This document shows positions 1 through 4,459 of a stretch of 6,679 nucleotides of DNA, in pieces. The stretch's first letter is position 1; the number at the start of each line of letters is the position of its first letter. Both the position numbers and the translations under genes were made by a program. The notes below the pieces were generated by a model. That model was not told where the DNA came from. It made no database searches and saw only the letters and a list, made by a program, of their open reading frames with translations. The stretch is from NCBI GenBank assembly GCA_003133285.1, contig PKWR01000035.1, positions 1,868 through 8,546 on the forward strand. The letters run 5' to 3'. This DNA comes from Coriobacteriia bacterium. Its GTDB lineage: Bacteria; Actinomycetota; Coriobacteriia; Anaerosomatales; PALSA-660.

Positions 1-7
1 CCCGCCG

Positions 8-751
8 ATGACGACTCGCGCGAACGGCCGCGCTGCAGACGAGTTGCGCGATGTGAAGGTGACGCGCGGCTATCTGAAGCACGCGCACGGCTCGTGCCTG
101 ATCGAGATCGGGGACACCGTCGTGCTGTGCGCCGCCAACGTCAGCGACGGCGTGGCCGGGTGGCGGCGGGGAAGCGGCCAGGGCTGGGTGACCGCCGAAT
201 ACGCGATGCTGCCGTCGTCGACGCACGAGCGCAAGCGCCGGGAGACCGGCGCGGGCGGCCTGGGCGGGCGCACCCACGAGATCCAGCGGCTGATCGGACG
301 CAGTCTTCGCACCGTGACCGACCTCGGAGCCCTTGGCGAGGCCACGGTCAACGTCGACTGCGACGTCATCCAGGCCGACGGGGGCACGCGCACCGCCGCC
401 ATCACCGGCGCGTGGCTCGCGCTCAACGATGCGTTCGCGATGTGGCGGCAGGCCGGCAAGCTCAAGTCCTCGCCCCTGCTCGACCATATCGCCGCGACGT
501 CCATCGGCATGGTCGACGGCGAGTTGCTGCTCGACCTCGACTACTCCGAGGACGCGCGCGCAGAGGTCGACATGAACGTGGTGACCGACTCTCGCGGGCG
601 CTTCATCGAGGTCCAGGGCACCGGTGAGCGCGCGCCCTTCGACCGCGTACGCCTCGACGCGATGCTGGACCTGGCGCTCGCGGGAACCACCCGCCTCGTC
701 GCCATCCAACGAGAGATGATCGAGAAGGAGTCACTGACCTATGGCCGCTGA
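8..751 (+). CDS. rph: Ribonuclease PH
   Basis: RNase PH is a phosphorolytic 3'-5' exoribonuclease that trims the 3' ends of tRNA precursors in the cytoplasm, releasing nucleoside diphosphates. The 247-aa product has the usual family length. It shows the N-terminal GRAADELR...TRGYLKHAHGS block (residues 7-29), the loop RGSGQGWVTAEYAMLP (54-69), the basic HERKRRE motif (73-79), GRTHEIQRLIGRSLR (87-101), DCDVIQADGGTRTAAITGAW (117-136) and the acidic LDLDYSEDARAEVDMN stretch (175-190) that contributes metal and phosphate-site residues in the family. The ATG fits the family N-terminus, but the window begins only 7 bases upstream, so its ribosome binding site cannot be judged. It overlaps rdgB by 11 bp, so the two are probably co-transcribed and translationally coupled. 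Its position just ahead of a tRNA cluster fits its role but proves nothing. Confidence 0.96.
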   Translation: MTTRANGRAADELRDVKVTRGYLKHAHGSCLIEIGDTVVLCAANVSDGVAGWRRGSGQGWVTAEYAMLPSSTHERKRRETGAGGLGGRTHEIQRLIGRSLRTVTDLGALGEATVNVDCDVIQADGGTRTAAITGAWLALNDAFAMWRQAGKLKSSPLLDHIAATSIGMVDGELLLDLDYSEDARAEVDMNVVTDSRGRFIEVQGTGERAPFDRVRLDAMLDLALAGTTRLVAIQREMIEKESLTYGR

Positions 752-1352
752 GAAGCGCAGGGTCGTCGTCGCGACCGCGAACGCCGGCAAGCTCGCTGAG
801 ATCGCCGCACAACTGGACGTCCCGGGGTTCGAGTTCGTGACCCCGGCCGACCTCGGTGCCGAGCCGATCGACGTACCCGAGACCGGCGAGACCTTCACCG
901 ACAACGCGTATCTGAAGGCCGAGGCGTACCGAAGGCAGTTCGGTCTCGCGGCGCTCGCTGACGACTCCGGGCTGGTCGTGGACGCGCTCGGCGGCCGTCC
1001 CGGAGTGCGCTCCTCGCGCTTCGCGGGCGAAAGGGCCTCCGACCTCGAGAACACCCGCCGACTGCTCGAGGAGCTCGACGGCTTCGGGCCCGAGATGCGG
1101 GCGGCACGCTTCCAGTGCGTCGTCGTGTTCGTCGACGAGCACGGTGAGCCGATCTCTGCGTGCGGGACATGCGAAGGCCAGATCGGCTTCTCGCCGCGCG
1201 GGAGCGGCGGATTCGGCTACGACCCCGTGTTCCTGCCCGATGAGGCCGCAGGATCGACCATGGCCGAGCTCACGATGGTCGAGAAGAACGCGATCAGCCA
1301 TCGCGGCAAGGCTCTCCGGGAGCTCAAGCACGCGCTGATGCCCGAGGAGTAG
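741..1352 (+). CDS. rdgB: RdgB/HAM1 non-canonical purine NTP pyrophosphatase
   Basis: This enzyme hydrolyses dITP, ITP and XTP to monophosphates plus pyrophosphate, cleaning the nucleotide pool of deaminated purines. The 203-aa product has full family length. Diagnostic motifs are the N-terminal ATANAGKLAEI (residues 11-21, the T-x-N-x-x-K substrate loop), TFTDNAYLKA (51-60), the ADDSGLVVDALGGRPGVRSSRFAG block (73-96) with its acidic metal/catalytic residues, GSGGFGYDPVF (154-164) and the C-terminal ISHRGKAL (185-192) containing the purine-binding SHR. An AAGGAG sequence at 725-730, inside rph, sits 10 bases before the ATG and supports this start. Overlap with the rph stop implies an operon. 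The rph-rdgB pairing is common in bacteria. A 10-bp palindrome, ATCCGCGGAT (1361-1370), inside a GCGGCA/TGCCGC inverted repeat (1354-1380), follows the stop and may act as a weak terminator, but it also abuts the next promoter. Confidence 0.96.
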   Translation: MAAEKRRVVVATANAGKLAEIAAQLDVPGFEFVTPADLGAEPIDVPETGETFTDNAYLKAEAYRRQFGLAALADDSGLVVDALGGRPGVRSSRFAGERASDLENTRRLLEELDGFGPEMRAARFQCVVVFVDEHGEPISACGTCEGQIGFSPRGSGGFGYDPVFLPDEAAGSTMAELTMVEKNAISHRGKALRELKHALMPEE

Positions 1353-1373
1353 AGCGGCACATCCGCGGATGGT

Positions 1374-1402
1374 TTGCCGCGGGGGGTGACCCTCCCTATA
1401 CT
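1374..1402 (+). promoter_or_regulatory. Sigma-70 type promoter of the tRNA cluster
   Basis: TTGCCG (1374-1379), a 17-base spacer and TATACT (1397-1402) make a good housekeeping promoter. Transcription would begin near 1408, about 35 bases before tRNA-Pro. It reads into tRNA-Pro and tRNA-Gly and possibly further. Confidence 0.7.
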
Positions 1403-1444
1403 GATGTCCGCTGCCCGCCAGGGCGGCGCCGGATCGATCCGGTT

Positions 1445-1521
1445 CGGGCCGTAGCGCAGTCTGGCAGCGCACCTGCTTTGGGAGCAGGATGTCGCCGGTT
1501 CGAATCCGGCCGGCCCGACCA
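1445..1521 (+). tRNA. tRNA-Pro(UGG)
   Basis: Cloverleaf of 77 nt with encoded CCA. The acceptor strands CGGGCCG (1445-1451) and CGGCCCG (1511-1517) pair fully. The anticodon stem CCTGC/GCAGG encloses loop TTTGGGA, with anticodon TGG at 1479-1481. The T-arm carries GGTTCGAATCC. First gene of the cluster, 5 bases before tRNA-Gly. Confidence 0.97.
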
Positions 1522-1526
1522 AGACC

Positions 1527-1602
1527 GCGGGCGTAACTCAATTGGTAGAGTGTCAGCCTTCCAAGCTGAATGTTGCCGGTTCGATCCCGGTCGCCCGCTC
1601 CA
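1527..1602 (+). tRNA. tRNA-Gly(UCC)
   Basis: 76-nt cloverleaf with encoded CCA. The acceptor strands GCGGGCG (1527-1533) and CGCCCGC (1592-1598) pair fully. The anticodon stem TCAGC/GCTGA encloses CTTCCAA, with anticodon TCC at 1560-1562. It follows tRNA-Pro so closely that both must come from one precursor. Confidence 0.97.
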
Positions 1603-1632
1603 TTGACAATGATTCGATGCCACGGGTAGTGT
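1603..1632 (+). promoter_or_regulatory. Possible promoter for tRNA-Arg/His
   Basis: A perfect TTGACA (1603-1608) begins right after the CCA of tRNA-Gly. It is followed after 18 bases by TAGTGT (1627-1632), a weak -10 matching 3 of 6 consensus positions. It could give the Arg and His genes their own start, about 30 bases upstream. Read-through from the promoter at 1374 is the alternative. Confidence 0.4.
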
Positions 1633-1665
1633 GTGTCTCCGCGCCCGGGCGGCATCGTGGCATAT

Positions 1666-1742
1666 GCGCCCGTAGCTCAGCTGGATAGAGCGGGAGACTT
1701 CTAATCTCTAGGTCGGGGGTTCGAATCCCTCCGGGCGTGCCA
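1666..1742 (+). tRNA. tRNA-Arg(UCU)
   Basis: 77-nt cloverleaf with encoded CCA. The acceptor strands GCGCCCG (1666-1672) and CGGGCGT (1732-1738) pair with one G-U at the end. The anticodon stem GGAGA/TCTCT encloses CTTCTAA, with anticodon TCT at 1700-1702, which reads AGA/AGG codons. The T-stem has one G-U pair. Confidence 0.96.
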
Positions 1743-1752
1743 GACCACTCAT

Positions 1753-1830
1753 GGTGGGTGTAGCTCAGTTGGTTAGAGCGTCGGACTGTGGCTCCGAAGG
1801 TCGCGGGTTCGAGACCCGTCATCCACCCCA
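1753..1830 (+). tRNA. tRNA-His(GUG)
   Basis: Cloverleaf with encoded CCA. The anticodon stem TCGGA/TCCGA encloses CTGTGGC, with anticodon GTG at 1788-1790. The acceptor strands GTGGGTG (1754-1760) and CATCCAC (1820-1826) pair. G1753 faces discriminator C1827, giving the extra G(-1):C73 pair that identifies tRNA-His, so I begin the mature RNA at 1753. Confidence 0.97.
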
Positions 1831-1840
1831 TGTGCATAGA

Positions 1841-1868
1841 CGAGGGCCCCGCCGCGGCGGGGCCCTCG
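1841..1868 (+). terminator. GC-rich hairpin after tRNA-His, probable terminator
   Basis: A perfect inverted repeat, CGAGGGCCCCG (1841-1851) with CGGGGCCCTCG (1858-1868), forms a very stable stem of at least 11 bp just after tRNA-His. No T-run follows, so it is a T-less hairpin of the kind often proposed as a terminator in high-GC bacteria. A fresh promoter directly downstream supports a transcript end here. Confidence 0.6.
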
Positions 1869-1888
1869 AGCATTCCGGTGCGAATCTC

Positions 1889-1916
1889 TTGCACACCTTC
1901 CGCTATTCGCTAGAAT
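1889..1916 (+). promoter_or_regulatory. Promoter of tRNA-Lys
   Basis: TTGCAC (1889-1894), a 16-base spacer and TAGAAT (1911-1916). The start would fall near 1923, only about 7 bases ahead of the mature tRNA-Lys 5' end. This makes tRNA-Lys an independent unit from the other four tRNAs. Confidence 0.65.
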
Positions 1917-1929
1917 GGGCGAGCGTTTC

Positions 1930-2013
<84 letters not shown>

Positions 2014-2018
2014 AAAGT

Positions 2019-2052
2019 AGCCCTTGGCCTTCAGGTCAGGGGCTTTTTGTTT
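2019..2052 (+). terminator. Intrinsic terminator of tRNA-Lys
   Basis: An 11-bp stem pairs 2019-2029 with 2034-2044 (two G-U pairs) around loop TTCA. It is followed by TTTTTGTTTGT, a clear T-tract. It ends the tRNA-Lys transcript 14 bases past the CCA. It lies inside the putative element, so the element would have brought its own terminator together with the replacement tRNA 3' end. Read from the other strand the T-tract is poor, so it is at best a weak terminator for arsR. Confidence 0.9.
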
Positions 2053-2117
2053 GTATACCTGCGGAAACGGAGTCCCCTGCTCGGCTGACGCCTGCGCTTC
2101 GTCACCGGCTGCGCCGG

Positions 2118-2486
2118 CTACTGGCACGCGCCTCCGGAACAGCCGATCAGCGCCATGAGCTCATCCGCGACGCGCTGGACCGCGTCCTTGAGCAGCCGAT
2201 AGTAGACCCACGATCCGCGCTTCTCACCGGAGACGAGCCCGGCATCGATGAGGGCCTTCATGTGGTGGGAGACCGTTGGCGCGCCGAGTCCGAGTCTCTC
2301 GACGAACACGCACGCGCACACCTCGTCTGCCGAGCAGCAACGGGAGTCGCCTTGTCCGGCACCGGTCGCCAGGAGGATGAGGATCTCACGTCGTGGTCTG
2401 GACGACAGCGCCTTGAAGATCAGATCCGTCTGCTCATCCGCCATCTTCACGTGGGCCTTCGGCCCATCGGCCTGAGCCGTCTTCAT
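2118..2486 (-). CDS. arsR: ArsR-family arsenite-responsive repressor
   Basis: A 122-aa winged-helix repressor of the ArsR/SmtB family. It binds operator DNA as a dimer and releases when As(III) is bound by cysteine thiolates. The DNA-recognition helix is APTVSHHMKALIDAGLV (residues 69-85), followed by the wing GEKRGSWVYYRL (87-98). Cysteines lie at 50, 51, 57, 59, 116 and 121. EVCACVFV (55-62) aligns with the E. coli ELCVCDLC site but lacks its third Cys, while CC (50-51) and the C-terminal CSGGAC pair could supply other ligands. I start at the ATG at 2486 because AAGGAGG (2493-2499 on the complement) sits 6 bases before it. A GTG 18 bases upstream lies at the Shine-Dalgarno itself. It is divergent from the arsM operon, with two palindromic operator candidates between. 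A small CCGGC-TGC-GCCGG hairpin follows the stop without a T-tract. Confidence 0.93.
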   Translation of the reverse strand: MKTAQADGPKAHVKMADEQTDLIFKALSSRPRREILILLATGAGQGDSRCCSADEVCACVFVERLGLGAPTVSHHMKALIDAGLVSGEKRGSWVYYRLLKDAVQRVADELMALIGCSGGACQ

Positions 2487-2497
2487 CAGCTGCCTCC

Positions 2498-2527
2498 TTG
2501 ACACTTCGATGACTATCGAAATAGTAT
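2498..2527 (+). promoter_or_regulatory. Promoter of the arsM operon
   Basis: A perfect -35 TTGACA (2498-2503), 18-base spacer and -10 TAGTAT (2522-2527) direct transcription towards arsM, starting near 2534. The whole first palindrome (2505-2520) fills the spacer, so a bound ArsR dimer would exclude RNA polymerase. Confidence 0.65.
2505..2520. promoter_or_regulatory. Putative ArsR operator 1
   Basis: Perfect palindrome TTCGAT-GACT-ATCGAA. It sits between the -35 and -10 of the plus-strand promoter and over the expected start point of the arsR transcript, so one dimer here could repress both directions. It has the same 6-4-6 architecture as the second site at 2542-2557. Assignment to ArsR is inferred from position. 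Confidence 0.7.
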
Positions 2528-2549
2528 CTGGTCACGAGGAGTTCGACAA
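2521..2549 (-). promoter_or_regulatory. Promoter of arsR
   Basis: On the complement, TTGTCG (2549-2544), a 17-base spacer and TACTAT (2526-2521) point towards arsR, with a start near 2514 and a leader of about 28 bases. Its -10 overlaps the -10 of the arsM promoter, so the two promoters compete for one site. The -35 lies in operator 2. Confidence 0.5.
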
Positions 2550-2557
2550 TGGTCGAA
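2542..2557. promoter_or_regulatory. Putative ArsR operator 2
   Basis: Perfect palindrome TTCGAC-AATG-GTCGAA, a near copy of operator 1, with centres 37 bp apart. It overlaps the arsR -35 and lies about 8-23 bases downstream of the expected arsM-operon start. Longer flanks also match: ACACTTCGA (2501-2509) is repeated inverted as TCGAAGTGT (2553-2561). Confidence 0.65.
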
Positions 2558-2586
2558 GTGTTACCCGTTGTGAAAGGGGCACCGCG

Positions 2587-2763
2587 ATGTGCGAGGTTCC
2601 GAGCCCAAGCCGCACCTGCTGCGCTTGTTGTACGCGAGTACTGGAGGATCCGGCGTTCTGCAGCGTGAGCGCTGGCGCTCGCATGGATGGTTCGAGGTGC
2701 TGTCAGCCTGATGTGCCGTGGTCGGTGGCGCTCGAGTACGCGACCAGGCAGCTGCCTCGGTAG
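2587..2763 (+). CDS. Small Cys-rich hypothetical ORF in the ars leader
   Basis: I do not recognise this 58-aa ORF. It starts MCEVPSPSRTCCACC and has eight cysteines (2, 11, 12, 14, 15, 25, 39, 40), including the dense CCACC and a later CC. No membrane segment or signal peptide is seen. An AAAGGGG (2573-2579) lies 7 bases before the ATG as a moderate ribosome binding site. Third-position GC is about 72%, somewhat above the local average, which weakly supports coding. It lies downstream of the arsM-operon promoter and ends 47 bases before arsM, so it would be the first cistron under ArsR control. A thiol-rich peptide could bind arsenite as a buffer or chaperone, or its translation could affect expression of arsM. 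Both ideas are inference. An 8-bp hairpin (2665-2682) falls inside it. The alternative is that this is simply a non-coding 5' leader. Confidence 0.4.
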   Translation: MCEVPSPSRTCCACCTRVLEDPAFCSVSAGARMDGSRCCQPDVPWSVALEYATRQLPR

Positions 2764-2810
2764 GTACATACCGTTCGTATCCGGGTGGCTTCGCAGAAGA
2801 GGAGAAGGAC

Positions 2811-3656
2811 ATGTTCGACGAGACCGACATCAAAGAAGCAGTCCGAGATCGTTACGCCGGCCACGCAGCCGATGCGACGAGCTGCTGCTCGACGTTCGCC
2901 ACACGTGCGGGCGCCGCTTCGTGCTGTGGATCCTCAGGCGCGAGCGTGAGCGAGAAGCTCGGCTACAAAGGCGACGACCTTGCCGGCATCCCGGAGGGTG
3001 CGGACCTGGGACTCGGATGCGGCAATCCGCTCGCCATGCTCGAGCTCGAAGAAGGCGAGACCATCGTCGACCTCGGGAGCGGAGCGGGCATCGACTGCTT
3101 CCTCGCAGCGAAGCGGGTCGGCCCCACGGGACTCGTCATCGGCGTGGACATGACGCCTGAGATGATCTCCCGCGCGCGCAGGAACGCTCAGGGCAGCGGG
3201 CTCGGCAACGTCGAGTTCCGTCTCGGTGAGATCGAGCACCTGCCGGTCGAGGACGGGACCGTCGACGCGATCATCAGCAACTGCGTCGTGAACCTTGTCC
3301 TGAACAAGCGCCAGGTGTTCACTGATGCGTTCCGTGTCCTGAAACCGGGTGGGAGGATGTCGCTGTCCGACATCGTGCTTCTGGGCGAGGTGCCTTTCCC
3401 GCTTCGCGATTCGGTCGAGGCGTACGTCTCGTGCCTGTCGGGCGCGATCCTTCGCGATGAGTACCTGAAGCTCATCGAGGAGGCTGGCTTCACCGACGTC
3501 GCCGTTACGGAGTCGAGGTCCTTCACCATCGGCGACGTGGTCGCACACGACCTCGTGCAAGAGTTCGTCCAGCAGACGGGCGCGACAATGGACGAGCTGC
3601 AGGCGGCTGCTGCCTTGTTCCAGAGCGTGCGGGTCAGCGCGAAGAAGCCGGCGTAG
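2811..3656 (+). CDS. arsM: Arsenite S-adenosylmethionine methyltransferase
   Basis: ArsM methylates As(III), as its thiol conjugates, using SAM, giving mono-, di- and trimethylated arsenic, the last volatile. The 281-aa product has family length. Visible features are the N-terminal VRDRYAGHA (residues 11-19), GYKGDDLAGIPEGADLGLGCGNP (51-73), the SAM-binding motif VDLGSGAGIDCFLA (86-99), VIGVDMTPEMI (109-119), SNCVVNL (156-162), FRVLKPGGRMSLSD (174-187) and YVSCLSGA (205-212). The three cysteines that hold arsenic in the family correspond to C70, C158 and C208. Extra pairs C25-C26 and C38-C39 occupy the N-terminal Cys region. The ATG at 2811 is preceded by AGGAG (2800-2804) with 6-base spacing. 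The frame is open upstream to 2718, but those residues do not resemble the family. It ends 2 bases before the nitroreductase gene, so the two form an operon behind the ArsR-type operators. Confidence 0.95.
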   Translation: MFDETDIKEAVRDRYAGHAADATSCCSTFATRAGAASCCGSSGASVSEKLGYKGDDLAGIPEGADLGLGCGNPLAMLELEEGETIVDLGSGAGIDCFLAAKRVGPTGLVIGVDMTPEMISRARRNAQGSGLGNVEFRLGEIEHLPVEDGTVDAIISNCVVNLVLNKRQVFTDAFRVLKPGGRMSLSDIVLLGEVPFPLRDSVEAYVSCLSGAILRDEYLKLIEEAGFTDVAVTESRSFTIGDVVAHDLVQEFVQQTGATMDELQAAAALFQSVRVSAKKPA

Positions 3657-3658
3657 CC

Positions 3659-4189
3659 ATGGACGCCATCGAGGTGATCATGACCAGGCGCAGCGTGCGC
3701 AAGTTCACGACCCAAGACGTGAGCGAGTCGGAGGTCGACGTCCTTCTCCGTGCAGCGATGGCGGCGCCCTCGGCCTCGAACGAGCGACCGTGGCGGTTCG
3801 TGGTGGTCCGTGACCGCGAGAGACTCGACCGGCTCTCGAAATCGACACCCTTCGCCGGTGCGCTCGCTTCGGCACCCGTCGGGATCGTGGTGGCAGCCGA
3901 TCGCGCCGGGATGAAGTACCCGGGCTTCTGGGTCATCGACTGCGCCGCGGCGATCGAGAACATGTTGCTTGCCGCGCACGCGAGCGGTCTCGGCGGTGTG
4001 TGGATCGGCGTCCATCCCGTCAGGCCGTTCGCGTGGAACGTGGGTCGAGCGGTCGGTCTTCCTCGTCGGGTCGTGCCGCACTCGCTGGTCGCGTTGGGTC
4101 ATCCTGTCTCGATACCGAGTCCTGTCGACAGATTCGAGGGTGCGTGGGTTCACGCTGATGAATGGGCGTCACGCGTGACACATGCGTGA
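3659..4189 (+). CDS. Nitroreductase-family FMN oxidoreductase
   Basis: A 176-aa short member of the nitroreductase family: FMN-dependent NAD(P)H oxidoreductases that usually work as homodimers on nitroaromatics, quinones or flavins. Typical motifs are the N-terminal RRSVRKF (residues 10-16), whose Arg and Ser contact the FMN phosphate, PSASNERPWRFVVV (37-50), the helix IDCAAAIENMLLAAHASGLGGVWIGVHP (93-120) and SLVALGHP (142-149). It follows arsM by only 2 bases and must be co-transcribed and ArsR-controlled. The chosen ATG gives the family-like start MDAIEVIMTRRSVR. The ribosome binding site is weak, suggesting coupling to arsM translation, and an internal ATG at 3680 after GAGGTG is possible. 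Its substrate is unknown. The setting suggests redox chemistry on arsenicals or nitro-organoarsenicals, as roxarsone nitro groups are reduced by flavin enzymes in other bacteria, or repair of redox stress. This is inference. Confidence 0.9.
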   Translation: MDAIEVIMTRRSVRKFTTQDVSESEVDVLLRAAMAAPSASNERPWRFVVVRDRERLDRLSKSTPFAGALASAPVGIVVAADRAGMKYPGFWVIDCAAAIENMLLAAHASGLGGVWIGVHPVRPFAWNVGRAVGLPRRVVPHSLVALGHPVSIPSPVDRFEGAWVHADEWASRVTHA

Positions 4190-4231
4190 CGACCCTCTCG
4201 CTGTTGCCGGCTTGACCACGGGACTTCGTTT

Positions 4232-4286
4232 GACTCTTGATCCCAAGGTCATAGGTTCGATCCCTATACGGCCCACCATACGCAAC
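4232..4286 (+). pseudogene. Orphan tRNA-Lys 3' half (distal att repeat)
   Basis: This begins in the anticodon arm with GACTCTTGATCCCAAGG and continues through an intact T-arm (ATAGG-TTCGATC-CCTAT), acceptor strand ACGGCCC and encoded ACCA to CGCAAC. The anticodon CTT is at 4236-4238. It matches tRNA-Lys 1959-2013 at 48/55. No D-arm or 5' acceptor strand GGGCCGT lies upstream, and the bases TTTGA before the loop cannot pair with TCCCA, so it is not a functional tRNA. It looks like the displaced original 3' end of tRNA-Lys left at the far side of an integration event. Confidence 0.85.
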
Positions 4287-4291
4287 CACAA

Positions 4292-4319
4292 AGACCGGTC
4301 CCGCTCCTGGGGCCGGTCT
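4292..4319 (+). terminator. Hairpin terminator, likely the original tRNA-Lys terminator
   Basis: An 11-bp stem (4292-4302 with 4309-4319, one G-U) closes loop GCTCCT. No T-run follows. It sits 13 bases after the CCA of the tRNA-Lys remnant, the spacing expected for the tRNA's native terminator, and would also end the arsM-nitroreductase transcript. A near-identical hairpin occurs at 6169-6210 (37/40 over 4281-4320). Confidence 0.75.
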
Positions 4320-4399
4320 CCTGGTATCCCGCCGCGATCTTCTCGAGTCCTCCGACCGCCGGACGGTCGCGGGCTGCAGATGGCAGGGTTGCTGCCTTT

Positions 4400-4430
4400 G
4401 CTAACAGGTTGTTAGCCGAAGGTGTACAAT
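4400..4430 (+). promoter_or_regulatory. Palindromic operator plus -10 box
   Basis: A perfect 7-3-7 palindrome, GCTAACA-GGT-TGTTAGC (4400-4416), lies just upstream of a good -10 TACAAT (4425-4430), 30 bases before the next start codon. No consensus -35 is present at the right distance; the palindrome occupies that region. This arrangement suits an activator or repressor site, possibly for the winged-helix-like product of the gene itself. Confidence 0.5.
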
Positions 4431-4459
4431 GGCTAGCAGAACCACAGGAGGTGAACCCG

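Noticed and set aside
1354..1380. GCGGCA/TGCCGC inverted repeat with inner palindrome ATCCGCGGAT as rdgB terminator
   Set aside because: The long inner segment and absent T-tract make it weak, and its right arm overlaps the -35 of the tRNA promoter. Mentioned under rdgB but not called.
603..1655. Long open frame on the minus strand (350 codons)
   Set aside because: It lies opposite rph/rdgB and runs through two tRNA genes. In high-GC DNA such antisense frames are expected, and no family is recognisable.
1553..1894. Minus-strand frame with a GIRTPDLEIRSLPLYPAELRAH-like sequence
   Set aside because: This is the well-known false protein produced by translating tRNA genes on the wrong strand. 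It covers tRNA-Arg and tRNA-His.
3188..4153. Minus-strand frame of 321 codons opposite arsM and the nitroreductase gene
   Set aside because: Shadow of two confidently identified genes; Arg/Ser/Pro-rich with no motifs.
4190..4278. A second complete tRNA-Lys gene
   Set aside because: Only the 3' half is present. There is no 5' acceptor strand or D-arm, and the 5' anticodon stem strand does not pair.
4182..4415. Plus-strand frame overlapping the tRNA-Lys remnant and terminator
   Set aside because: It overlaps the nitroreductase stop, the tRNA 3' half and a terminator hairpin, and has no ribosome binding site.
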